Shown in pieces: positions 16,893-25,585 of a DNA stretch of 57,543 nucleotides. This DNA is from Propionibacterium sp. (GTDB lineage: Bacteria; Actinomycetota; Actinomycetes; Propionibacteriales; Propionibacteriaceae). The notes beneath the pieces are model-generated. The model was not told the DNA's origin, searched no databases, and saw only the letters and a program-made list of their open reading frames with translations. The translations under genes were made by a program, and so were the position numbers. The first letter of the stretch is position 1. Each line of letters starts with the position of its first letter. Where the stretch lies: NCBI GenBank assembly GCA_022837595.1, contig JALHFX010000060.1, forward strand, positions 1 through 57,543, read 5' to 3'.

Positions 16893-17396
16893 TCATTCGA
16901 ACTCGCTGCGAGTCTCCTCCACGAGCCCGAGGACCATCGACTGGACTCTCGGATCATTGAGGTCACAGCGGCCGAGCCCCTCCACCTGCCAGCTGATCGG
17001 ATCATCGGACCCGGGCTGTCGGCGTCCGACAACCAGCACGGTGCCCAGGCCATCGTCCAGCTGAATCTGCCGAGACACGACGATGGAGGCTCGCACTCGC
17101 TCGGCGAAGGCGTACGCCAATACGCTGTTCTGGTTCAGCGTGATCTCACTGCGAGTGCCATCCACCAGCTGCCAGTACAGTCGTTGGTCCTCCGAGTCCC
17201 ATCCACCGCGCTGCACATCGACCCAGGCGATCAACTGCCACCCCTGTTCACGGCGCACAACCATCCTGTCGCGCAGCAGTGCCACGAACCCTTGGGGGCC
17301 CCGCGCCGACACGAGGACATCCGGGCTTCGGCCCAGCACATTGCGAAGGGCAGCGACTTCATCCCTGGTCAGTTTGTGCGATGCTCGGTCGGCCAT
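16893..17396 (-). CDS. Conserved-looking protein of unknown function downstream of a sigma factor
   Basis: A 167-residue soluble protein with ATG preceded by GGGAGAA. I do not recognise the family. It has alternating charged and hydrophobic strands (GWQLIAWVDVQRGGWDSEDQRLYWQLVDGT), suggesting a small beta-rich fold, and no membrane segment or cysteine cluster. It begins 28 bp after the sigma-factor gene stop on the same strand, so the two are probably co-transcribed. A role linked to that sigma factor is possible but unsupported. Confidence 0.65.
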   Translation of the reverse strand: MADRASHKLTRDEVAALRNVLGRSPDVLVSARGPQGFVALLRDRMVVRREQGWQLIAWVDVQRGGWDSEDQRLYWQLVDGTRSEITLNQNSVLAYAFAERVRASIVVSRQIQLDDGLGTVLVVGRRQPGSDDPISWQVEGLGRCDLNDPRVQSMVLGLVEETRSEFE

Positions 17397-17424
17397 GGAT
17401 CGATTCTCCCATTCGTTTGCAGGT

Positions 17425-18252
17425 TCAGGCAGCGTCGGCCTCGGTCATGAGTGTGCGTAACCGGCCCAAAGCCCGCGATTCTACCCGCCGTAAGGTTGAC
17501 ACGCTCATGCCCAGCCGGGCGGCCATCGCAGCACGCGTAACCGGCGGCTCATCGATCCCGTAGGAGCACCGCAAGATGAACGCTTCGGAGCGGGGCAGCT
17601 CATCAAGACACTCTCGTAGCTCTGCATGCAGGTCATCGGATGGCTCATTGCCGTCGTCCGGCAGAACCGCAAGCAGATCGTCGGTCAGGCTACTCGGTGC
17701 GGTCAGCCGCAATGTCTCGGCCACGACTCCAGGATCTCGTCCTAGGTAGTCGGCCAACTCTGCCACCCCAACCTCTCGTCCGAGCACCATCTCGAGCCGC
17801 TCTTGGACGCGTCTGAGCTGCATGGCATTGCGCATGCGGAACCGGCTCGCTTCGATCATGCCGCAACGCCGCAGGGCCGCATGTGAGATCGCTGCTTCAA
17901 CGATCTGCCAGGCAAAACTGGAAAAACGGTAGCCGCGACGGTAGTCCCACCGCTGGATTGCCCAACCGAGCCCCACGCAGCCCTCCTGGAAGAGTTCCTC
18001 CGCAGCTACACCCGCCCGTTCTGACCAACTTCGCGCCAGGTTGATCACCATCCGCAGATTCCCCAGATAGAACTCCTCGTGAGCGGCCCGCCCGCTGTCA
18101 CGCACTCGTGCGAGATCTGCCGGGTCAGCATCGCAACATAGCGAACCGGTAGCCAGTGCGTATTCGGCGGCCAGACCCGCCTCGATCATCGCGGCGAGTC
18201 GTGACTCGTCCTCGGCATTCAACAGAACAACAATGGTCGGATCGAAGAACAT
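17425..18252 (-). CDS. RNA polymerase sigma-70 family factor
   Basis: This 275-residue protein has sigma region 2 (NLRMVINLARSW ... GVAAEELFQEGCVGLGWAIQRWDYRRGYRFSSFAWQIVEAAI), a region 3-like segment (GREVGVAELADYLGRDPGVV) and region 4 (LDELPRSEAFILRCSYGI ... RAAMAARLGMSVSTLRRVESRALGRLR). The set of regions fits a compact alternative or group-2/3 sigma factor rather than an ECF factor, which would lack region 3. No anti-sigma gene is adjacent. It lies 95 bp after dnaG, echoing the classical dnaG-sigma linkage. Confidence 0.85.
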   Translation of the reverse strand: MFFDPTIVVLLNAEDESRLAAMIEAGLAAEYALATGSLCCDADPADLARVRDSGRAAHEEFYLGNLRMVINLARSWSERAGVAAEELFQEGCVGLGWAIQRWDYRRGYRFSSFAWQIVEAAISHAALRRCGMIEASRFRMRNAMQLRRVQERLEMVLGREVGVAELADYLGRDPGVVAETLRLTAPSSLTDDLLAVLPDDGNEPSDDLHAELRECLDELPRSEAFILRCSYGIDEPPVTRAAMAARLGMSVSTLRRVESRALGRLRTLMTEADAA

Positions 18253-18347
18253 GCATTCAGCATCGGGGCCCGCGACCCCCGAATCGGCTTATCCACAACG
18301 CGAAGACGGACAACACCCGGTATTGGGGAAACACCGCAAAACTCGAA

Positions 18348-20222
18348 CTAATCTGCTCCGGCGCTGATCTGCTCGAGGTCGCGGCGTTGGGTCTCCAGTG
18401 CGATCAACTGGGTGAATGCCTGCTTGTGGGCGGACGCCTGCTCGACGGGGTTGATGCGCTGTAAACGTGACTTCAGGTCCGCGAGTTCCCGCAACGTGGT
18501 CAACAGCCGGAGTTTTGCGGTGTACGCGGAGGCGTAGGCCTCGTCAGGTTCGTGATGGAGGCTCTCAACCAGTAAGGCCACCTGCAATTGGCGAACCAGG
18601 TCATCGGTGGTGTTCTGTTGCAATTGTTCCGTCCAACCATGCGATTGGAAGGGAGTCTCCAGGATCGCGGCGAAAACCGCTCGATAGGCCGGATGTGTGA
18701 AGTCCTCCAAACTCACACCATTCCACGCAGTGTCAAAGAGGGTCGGACACTGCAACATCAGCTTCAAAGTGTCGCGTTCAACGACGATACGGCGATCAAC
18801 AGGATCAGGCCATGGCACTGAGAGACCACTCAGGGTCGGGGATTGATCGTCCTCGGACAGACGCCCGCGGCGCTGCGTGGGCGGCTCCTGGGCGGGCGGC
18901 ATCGCCCGACGGGCCTGCTGGGAGACGATCTGACGCACCTCTTCGACATCCATACCTGCTAGCTGAGCCAGATCATGCAGGTAGCCCCGCACCAACGAGC
19001 CATCACGGACGCTGGACAGCAGCGGTGCGGCTGCGCGAACAGCCTGCACCCGGCCATCGACGCGGTCGAGGTCGTATTGCCCGACCACATTGCGCATGAC
19101 GAAGCGATAGAGCGGGATGCGCCGCCCGACGAGTTCACGCACCGCGGGCTCGCCTGAGGTCAACCGAAGATCGCACGGGTCAAGCCCGTTCGGTTCCACG
19201 GCAACGTAGGTCTGTGCGACGAAGGCCCGGTCGAGGTTGAAGACCTTCAATGCGGCGGCTTGGCCAGCCGCATCACCGTCGAAGGTGAAGATGATCTCAC
19301 CGTTGAGCACATCGTGGTTGCCCATCAGCCGCTGCAACATCCGGGCGTGGTCGGGGCCGAAGGCGGTCCCACACGAGGCCACGGTGGTGTCGATCCCCGA
19401 CAGATGGCAGGCCATCACATCGGTGTACCCCTCGACCACCACCGCCTGAGCCTTCTTACCGATCGGCTGTCGCGCGAGATCGAGCCCGTACAGGACGTGT
19501 GATTTCTTGTAGACGACCGTCTCGGGAGTATTGATGTACTTCGCCGGCATCCGATCGTCCTCGAAAACCCGGCGTGCGCCGAAGCCAAGCACTGATCGGG
19601 CGGAATCCTTGATCGGCCAGACCACCCTGCCCTGAAAATAGTCCCATCCCGATTCGCGGATCAGGCCCGCCTTCAGCAGTTCTTCATCGCTGAAACCGGC
19701 ACGACGCAGATGATCGTGCAGTGCCCGGCCGCTCTTGGGTGCGTAGCCCATGTTGAAGTGCTCGGCGGCCGACCGATCGAAACCGCGTCCATCAACGAAT
19801 TGCCGGAAAACCACGGCCTCGGCAGTGGTGATCTGGCTTTGGTAGAACTCACTAGCAGCCTGGTTCGCTGCCAGCACTCGTTGCCGCAGCCCCGGCGCAA
19901 CCGTCGGGCGTCCGTCGTCGCTGATGCGCAGCTGGACGCCGGTCTTGTCTGCCAGCGTCTGGACGGCCTCAGTGAAGCTCAGATTGTCGATCTTCTGTAG
20001 GAAGGTGATGACGTCACCGCCCTCACCGCAACCGAAACAGTAATAGAAGCCCCGCGATGGCGTGACCTGAAAACTGGGAGTCTTCTCGTCGTGGAAGGGG
20101 CACAGCCCCTTGAGTGAGCCTCCCCCGGCGTTACGTAACTGCACATAGGCACCGACGATCTCGTCGATGTGGGCTCGCTCACGCACCAAGGCGATGTCTT
20201 CATCGTTGATCCGGGTCGCCAT
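18348..20222 (-). CDS. dnaG: DNA primase
   Basis: Start chosen at MATRINDEDIALV, the usual DnaG beginning. The order is N-terminal CHC2 zinc finger (CPFHDEKTPSF ... GFYYCFGCGEGGDV), the catalytic TOPRIM core (VVVEGYTDVMACHLSGI, FTFDGDAAGQAA), and a C-terminal DnaB-interaction region. It makes RNA primers at the replication fork. All key residues are present and the length (about 624 aa) is normal. It follows dgt by 37 bp, in the actinobacterial dus-dgt-dnaG arrangement. Confidence 0.95.
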   Translation of the reverse strand: MATRINDEDIALVRERAHIDEIVGAYVQLRNAGGGSLKGLCPFHDEKTPSFQVTPSRGFYYCFGCGEGGDVITFLQKIDNLSFTEAVQTLADKTGVQLRISDDGRPTVAPGLRQRVLAANQAASEFYQSQITTAEAVVFRQFVDGRGFDRSAAEHFNMGYAPKSGRALHDHLRRAGFSDEELLKAGLIRESGWDYFQGRVVWPIKDSARSVLGFGARRVFEDDRMPAKYINTPETVVYKKSHVLYGLDLARQPIGKKAQAVVVEGYTDVMACHLSGIDTTVASCGTAFGPDHARMLQRLMGNHDVLNGEIIFTFDGDAAGQAAALKVFNLDRAFVAQTYVAVEPNGLDPCDLRLTSGEPAVRELVGRRIPLYRFVMRNVVGQYDLDRVDGRVQAVRAAAPLLSSVRDGSLVRGYLHDLAQLAGMDVEEVRQIVSQQARRAMPPAQEPPTQRRGRLSEDDQSPTLSGLSVPWPDPVDRRIVVERDTLKLMLQCPTLFDTAWNGVSLEDFTHPAYRAVFAAILETPFQSHGWTEQLQQNTTDDLVRQLQVALLVESLHHEPDEAYASAYTAKLRLLTTLRELADLKSRLQRINPVEQASAHKQAFTQLIALETQRRDLEQISAGAD

Positions 20223-20259
20223 GGCGGCAAGTTTAGCCGCGCCCACTGACAGCGGATTT

Positions 20260-21393
20260 TCACCTCATCGGGGCGACACCGTGGCCCATGCTGCGCGGCA
20301 ATTCACGGCGCGCCCAACCCAGCAGGTTTTCGGCCTGATCGAATGCGAATCTGTCGGTCATGCCCGCGACGTAGGTGACTGCGGCGAGCACCTGGTCATC
20401 GCTGCGGAAGGCCTCCGGCAGCCGCGCGGGGTGGTCGATGTAGTACGAGACGAGATCCTGCAGCACGATGATCACCGCCTGGGATTGCTCCAACGATTCG
20501 GGACGAGTGTAGATCTGCTGATAGTTGAATCGCCTCAACTGCGCCAGCGCTTCGGCGTCGTCCGGGTTCATACCGACCTGGCCGGTCTCCACAATGCTGT
20601 GAGCAAGGCTGCGGATCAATGCGCTCAGTTGCTCTCGTCTCCCCGATCCCAGCCGCTCGGAGACCGATTCCGGCAGTTCGGTCAGCCGGACGATGCCGGC
20701 CGAGGCGGCGTCCTCGAGGTCGTGGGCGCAGTAGGCGATGCGGTCGGCCCAGCTGACGATCTCGCCCTCGATGGTGGCCGGCGCCGGACGAGACCAGGAG
20801 TGGTTGCGGATGCCGTCGAGAGTCTCGGCGCACAGATTCAACTCGGCGAGTGCCACGTCGGCACCCCACGGCCCGTGGTCGAAACCGTCCGGTAAGAACG
20901 CGTCGAATGCCTCCTCGGAGGCATGCCCGCCCGGTCCGTGACCGCAGTCGTGACCGAGCGCGATGGCCTCTGTCAACGACACGTTCGCCCCTACCGCGCG
21001 GGCGACGGAGGTGGCGACCTGCGCGACCTCCAGGGCGTGCGTGAGCCGGGTGCGCTGGTGATCGGTCGGGTAGACCACCACCTGGGTCTTGCCGGCGAGC
21101 CTGCGGAAGGCTGTCGAGTGGACGATCCGGTCACGATCCCGCTCGAAACAGGTTCGCTCGGAGTCGGGTTGCTCCACTCGCTCCCTGTTACCGGCGCCGC
21201 GGGCAAGGGTCGCTCCCGGACGCAGCCAGGCGGCTTCGCGTTCTTCGCGGGCCTCGCGTCCGATCGGTGAGCCGGTCGCGATGCGCCGATGGCTGTCGCG
21301 GTGCGCGGTGACGAGTTCATCACCGTGCCCTGCCATGGTGGCGGCCCAACTGATCGCCCGCGGATTCACCTGAGGCCTATCCGAAGAACTCAT
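20260..21393 (-). CDS. dgt: Deoxyguanosinetriphosphate triphosphohydrolase-like protein
   Basis: An HD-domain enzyme of 377 residues that hydrolyses dNTPs to deoxynucleoside and triphosphate. Metal-binding motifs are seen in RLTHALEVAQVA and AIALGHDCGHGPGGHASEEAFD, with further HD-superfamily residues in GIRNHSWS and SWADRIAYCAHDLEDA. The N-terminal TCFERDRDRIVHSTAFRRLAGKTQVV is diagnostic of this subgroup. It lies between dus and dnaG on the minus strand. It is intact, in contrast to the neighbouring dus. Confidence 0.93.
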   Translation of the reverse strand: MSSSDRPQVNPRAISWAATMAGHGDELVTAHRDSHRRIATGSPIGREAREEREAAWLRPGATLARGAGNRERVEQPDSERTCFERDRDRIVHSTAFRRLAGKTQVVVYPTDHQRTRLTHALEVAQVATSVARAVGANVSLTEAIALGHDCGHGPGGHASEEAFDAFLPDGFDHGPWGADVALAELNLCAETLDGIRNHSWSRPAPATIEGEIVSWADRIAYCAHDLEDAASAGIVRLTELPESVSERLGSGRREQLSALIRSLAHSIVETGQVGMNPDDAEALAQLRRFNYQQIYTRPESLEQSQAVIIVLQDLVSYYIDHPARLPEAFRSDDQVLAAVTYVAGMTDRFAFDQAENLLGWARRELPRSMGHGVAPMR

Positions 21394-21427
21394 GCCTCTA
21401 GCCTGGCATATCCGTCTGACGGCGCAC

Positions 21428-22538
21428 TCAGCCGCCGGAGGTGTCGACTTCGGCCTCGCTGAGATCCAGCTCCAAACCGCACCGATCCTCCAGCCACCCC
21501 CAGGGCATCGTGACCTTCTTTCGAGGGCTGCCTTGGCGTCCGCGTGGGCGTCCGAGTTCGCCCACCGGATAGGGAATCTGAGGATCGAGCTGAGCCAACA
21601 ACAGATCGAGCTCGGCCAGGCTACCGACCATACCGAGGGTGTGCCGAAGCTCGCCGCCCACCGGGAAACCCTTGAAATACCAGGCCATATGCTTGCGAAG
21701 ATCCTTCATGCCGTGGTCTTCGCCCCACAGCCTGGCGAGCAGTTCCGCATGCCTGCGGACGATCTGGCAGACCTCACCGAGGCTCGGCAGCACGGTCTGA
21801 TCCTGACCGCCGATCGCTGCGGCAAGATCGCGGAAGAGCCACGGCCGACCCAGACAGCCGCGCCCGACCTCGACTCCTGCACAGCCGGTCTGTTCGATCA
21901 TCGCGATCGCGTCTTCGGCCTCCCAGATATCGCCGTTGCCGAGCACCGGAATGTCGACTGCTTGCACCAGTTGCGAGATGGCCTCCCAGTCGGCGCGCCC
22001 CGAATAGGCTTGGGCGACCGTGCGGGCGTGTAAGCAGATCGCCGCGACACCACAGTCTTCGGCGATCCGCCCCATGTCGAGGAAGGTCAGCGGTACTGGT
22101 CATGATCTCGCGCACCAGATCGAGCTTCCAGGGCAGCACTCCCCCGCCGCCCTTACGGGTGACCTTCGGCACCGGGCAGCCGAAGTTGAGGTCGATGTGA
22201 TCGACTCCGAAACCTTCGCACAAGATGCTGACGGCAACTTCCAGCGATACCGGGTCGACACCGTAGGTTTGAACCGAGCGGACATCCTCTTCTGGCCAGA
22301 ACGCGAGCATTTCGGCGGTCTTCGAATCGCCGACCACCAGGCCTCGCGAGGTGATCATCTCGCAGATGTACAGCCCGGCCCCCTGCTCCCGGCAAAGCTG
22401 CCGGAAGGCCGCGTTCGTAACGCCGGCCATCGGAGCCAACACCACCGGAGTGTCGATGACAAGCGCATCTTTGTTGGACGGTGAACTCAGCCGCAAGGCG
22501 GGCAGCAGTCGACTCGGTGTGGACTGGATCGTGCTCAT
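21428..22538 (-). pseudogene. dus: tRNA-dihydrouridine synthase with internal deletion and frameshift
   Basis: The upstream part (22538 to about 22095) reads PVVLAPMAGVTNAAFRQLCRE ... FGCPVPKVTRKGGGGVLPWKLDLVREIM. Near 22090 the frame changes and continues as LTFLDMGRIAEDCGVAAICL, VLGNGDIWEAEDAIAM and on to 21428. Compared with family members, about 20-28 residues are missing at the junction, including the conserved VTVK(F/M)R strand with an FMN/substrate-binding lysine. Both the frame and a key element are lost, so the gene looks inactive. Dihydrouridine at the corresponding tRNA positions would be absent unless another dus exists. Confidence 0.85.
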
Positions 22539-22584
22539 CGCATCCAGGCTAGGTCGCCCGCGCAGTCAGGCTGGCTAGCTGCGC

Positions 22585-23952
22585 TCACTCGACCATTTCC
22601 TTGTGCCGCCGCTCCGGCAGGGCAAGCGCGCTTCCGGCCGCGATCAAGAACGATGCGCCGAAGACACCGAAGACCACGGGGTTTCCGCCGGTCGCCAAGA
22701 GCAGCGGGACACTCAACGGCGCAATGATCGCGGCGACCCGGCCGGCCGCCGAAGCCGCTCCGGTGCCGGTACCGCGCATGGCCGTCGGATAGATCTCCGG
22801 ACCGATCGCATAAAGGGCACCCCAGGCGCCCAGATTGAAGAAACTCAGGGCACAACCGGCCGCGATGATGCCTGCGGGCGTGGTCTGTAGACCGAAGAGT
22901 ACCGCTGCCACGCCTGAGCCGAGCAGGAAACTCGCGAGCGTTGGACGCCGTCCCCATTTCTCGATCAGCCAGGCCGCGACCGCGTAACCGGGCACCTGAG
23001 CCAGCGTGATGAGCAACGTGTATTCGAACGATCGCACCAGCGAATGACCTTGCCGCAACAGCAACGTCGGCATCCAGGTGAACGCACCGTAGTAACTGAG
23101 ATTGACGAAGAACCAAACCGCCCACAAGGCGATCGTCCGCCGACGAAGTTCCGGAGAAAAGAGCGAGACCCGCTGTTGCGCGGACGCCTCGACACTCACT
23201 GGTGTGCGCTTGACGGCAGTCTCGATGTCGACGGTAGGAACCACACCCGAGTACTTCTCGAACTCACGGACCGATTTCTCTGCTTCAGTCAACCGGCCTT
23301 TCGATTCAAGGAAGCGCACCGACTCAGGGAGCCCATGGCGCACCACCAATGCGTAGGCGGCAGGCACCAGGCCGACGAGCAACGCCCACCGCCAGCCGGC
23401 CCAGCCGCCGATTTCCTTCGGAACCAAGAAGTAGCCGAGCAGCGCGGCCATGATCCAGCCGACCGCCCAGAAGCTCTCCAGCCAAACAACCATCCGACCG
23501 CGGATACGCTGCGGGGCGAATTCGCTGACCAGGGTGGAGGCGACTGGTAGTTCGGCCCCCAGGCCGAGGCCCACGACGAAGCGCAACGCCATCAGCATCG
23601 CGACTCCGGCCGAGAACGCCGCCATGCCGGTGGCGATGCCATAGACCAGCAACGTCAACGCGAAAACATTGCGGCGTCCGACCTTGTCGGCAAGCAGTCC
23701 GCCGACCGACGCCCCGATCATCATTCCGACGAACCCGATCGAGCCGATCCAGCTGAGCTGGGTATTCGTGAGCTGCCAATGCACCGCTAGTGCGGTCATC
23801 ACGTAGCTGATCAGTCCGACGTCCATCGCGTCCAATGCCCAGCCGACCCCCGAACCGACGAGCAGCTTGCCGTGCTCGCGCCCGAATCTCAGCCGGTCCA
23901 GACGTTCCGCCCGGCTGGGCAACTGCTCGGTTTCCACCGGCGGATTGTTCAT
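22585..23952 (-). CDS. Major facilitator superfamily transporter (sugar-porter-like)
   Basis: Start at MNNPPVETEQ, preceded by GGAGG with a short spacer; an earlier in-frame ATG at 24012 lacks one. About 455 residues with 12 predicted membrane segments. MFS signatures are DKVGRRNVFAL after TM2 and EKWGRRPTLASF in the second half, plus LPESVRFLESKGR in the central loop, as in the sugar/aromatic-acid transporter families. The substrate is unknown. It ends 46 bp before dus and is divergent from the cblS-like gene. Confidence 0.85.
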   Translation of the reverse strand: MNNPPVETEQLPSRAERLDRLRFGREHGKLLVGSGVGWALDAMDVGLISYVMTALAVHWQLTNTQLSWIGSIGFVGMMIGASVGGLLADKVGRRNVFALTLLVYGIATGMAAFSAGVAMLMALRFVVGLGLGAELPVASTLVSEFAPQRIRGRMVVWLESFWAVGWIMAALLGYFLVPKEIGGWAGWRWALLVGLVPAAYALVVRHGLPESVRFLESKGRLTEAEKSVREFEKYSGVVPTVDIETAVKRTPVSVEASAQQRVSLFSPELRRRTIALWAVWFFVNLSYYGAFTWMPTLLLRQGHSLVRSFEYTLLITLAQVPGYAVAAWLIEKWGRRPTLASFLLGSGVAAVLFGLQTTPAGIIAAGCALSFFNLGAWGALYAIGPEIYPTAMRGTGTGAASAAGRVAAIIAPLSVPLLLATGGNPVVFGVFGASFLIAAGSALALPERRHKEMVE

Positions 23953-24070
23953 CGTCCCTCCAAATTCAGCGTGGCGCCAATGTACCCGCCCGGGGTTCAC
24001 CTCGACCACCACTGTTCACGAAGCGGCCTCCCCGTCTCGCCCACAAGACGACGGCTGGGATGATGGAGTA

Positions 24071-24805
24071 ATGATGCAGAGGTTCCGCGATCTTCTGGTG
24101 CTCGAGCCTTCCAACCGGTTGGTGATCTCCTGCGATTCCATCGGCGGTATCGGGCCGAAGCCCGCAGATTCGGTGAAAGTAGACGCGCGCACCGTGGCGC
24201 ACTTCGGCGTCCGGGTGCCGTTGCTCGAGGTGCTCTGTGCGGGCGCGCGTCCGATTGCTTTGGTCAACGCGCTGTGTGTCGAGATGGATCCGACCGGGCA
24301 GCAGATGATCGACGAGATCACGTTGCTGGCTGCGCAGGCGGGTATCGGACCGGACGCGGTCACCGGCAGCACTGAGGAGAACGCGCCGACCTCGGCCACC
24401 GGCATCGGCATCACGGTTATCGGTGCGCTGCCCGACGAACTACCGAAAGCCCACCCGGGCGACGTGGTTGTTTGCGCGGGGCTGCCCATGGCCGCTCCGG
24501 ACTTCGATCTATTCATTGGCCATCCCGATCAAGTGACCATCGCTGAGGTGCGCGCGATTTTGGCGAGCGGACTGGTGCATGATGCGCTGCCGGTCGGCTC
24601 GCACGGCATCGGCTTCGAGGTGGACGAGATGGCGCGGGTGGCCGGGTTGGAAGTGCGTTGGATGGGCGGTTGGGATATCGATCCGAAGCGTTCGGCGGGT
24701 CCGGCCAGCTGTGTGCTGTTCGCTTGTGCCCCTGCCGCGATCGACGAGATCATCGAACATTTGGACGACAACCGCCCGGTGGCTCCGGTGGCTCGCCTGG
24801 GCTGA
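24071..24805 (+). CDS. AIR-synthase-related protein, probable alpha-ribazole kinase (CblS-like)
   Basis: A 244-residue protein starting ATGATG after GGAG. It has the AIR-synthase N-terminal fold: LVISCDSIGGIGPKPADSVKV, RVPLLEVLCAGARPIALVNALCVEM, a TGSTEENAPTSATGIGITVIG strand and GLPMAAPDF. This pattern matches CblS, which phosphorylates alpha-ribazole (the lower-ligand nucleoside of cobamides) for corrinoid salvage in some Gram-positives. It converges (13-bp gap) on an ECF transporter operon whose S component resembles the alpha-ribazole transporter CblT, which supports the call. I recall the family from known proteins, not from an alignment, so other AIR-synthase-like roles remain possible. 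Confidence 0.7.
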   Translation: MMQRFRDLLVLEPSNRLVISCDSIGGIGPKPADSVKVDARTVAHFGVRVPLLEVLCAGARPIALVNALCVEMDPTGQQMIDEITLLAAQAGIGPDAVTGSTEENAPTSATGIGITVIGALPDELPKAHPGDVVVCAGLPMAAPDFDLFIGHPDQVTIAEVRAILASGLVHDALPVGSHGIGFEVDEMARVAGLEVRWMGGWDIDPKRSAGPASCVLFACAPAAIDEIIEHLDDNRPVAPVARLG

Positions 24806-24817
24806 CAAAGGCAGCTC

Positions 24818-25585
24818 TCACAGACTCCCCCAGCCCCACACCACTGATCCGACGACCGCAACCGCCCCGAGCAGCAGCACCACGATACTCACCGCGATCT
24901 CCCCCGGACGCCGCACCGGGTCGTGCATCGCGGTCATCGTGCGATGGGCGCCGTAGCCACGCACGGTCAGCGCCACTGCGAGGTTGTCGGCGGTGACCAG
25001 TGAACTGGTGATCAGCGGAACCAGGATCGCCGCATTGGCACGCCAACGCCGCACCAGGCCGCGCTGGTCCGGACGCTGTCCCCTGGCTTGCTGAGCCTGC
25101 TGGATCTGCTCGCGCCGTCTCGCCAGATTCGGGATGGCAGCCATCGCGGAAGTGACCAGAATCGACATCCAACTGGGCAGCCTCCAGCGCGCGGCCAGGT
25201 CGAGAACGTCGTCCACGGATAGGTCATGAATCACCATCCACGTGGCCACGATCATCGCCACCATCCGAAGCACGAAGGTGCAACCCATCAGCACACCGCC
25301 GACGGTGAACCGCAGCGGCCCCCATTGGGCCAGCACCTGGAGGTGTGCAGGATCGTGTAGCAGGCGAACGGGGGTGGAGAAGGCCGCGCAGACACCGACC
25401 AGCAGGAAGACCGGCAGCGATGCGCGCAGCAACGGCCAGATCGAGCCGATCGGCAGGCGCAGGCCAAGGATGAGCCCGATCAAAGCGCACAGCACGACGA
25501 GATTCCACAACGGATGGGCGAAGCTCATCACCATCATCGTGATCGCAGCCAGCACTGCCAGACGTGCCGCTAGTCCGAGTTTCAT
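24818..25585 (-). CDS. ECF transporter transmembrane component EcfT
   Basis: A 255-residue membrane protein with several hydrophobic segments. It carries the EcfT coupling motifs: two Ala-Arg-Gly-type helices seen as QQARGQRP and ALTVRGYGAHRT, with ANAAILVPLITSSLVTADNLA between. It would dock the ATPases and bind the S component. The ATG overlaps the stop of the ATPase gene (ATGA). Its partner ATPase gene is disrupted (25582-27272), so this transporter may not assemble unless other ATPases substitute. Confidence 0.85.
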   Translation of the reverse strand: MKLGLAARLAVLAAITMMVMSFAHPLWNLVVLCALIGLILGLRLPIGSIWPLLRASLPVFLLVGVCAAFSTPVRLLHDPAHLQVLAQWGPLRFTVGGVLMGCTFVLRMVAMIVATWMVIHDLSVDDVLDLAARWRLPSWMSILVTSAMAAIPNLARRREQIQQAQQARGQRPDQRGLVRRWRANAAILVPLITSSLVTADNLAVALTVRGYGAHRTMTAMHDPVRRPGEIAVSIVVLLLGAVAVVGSVVWGWGSL

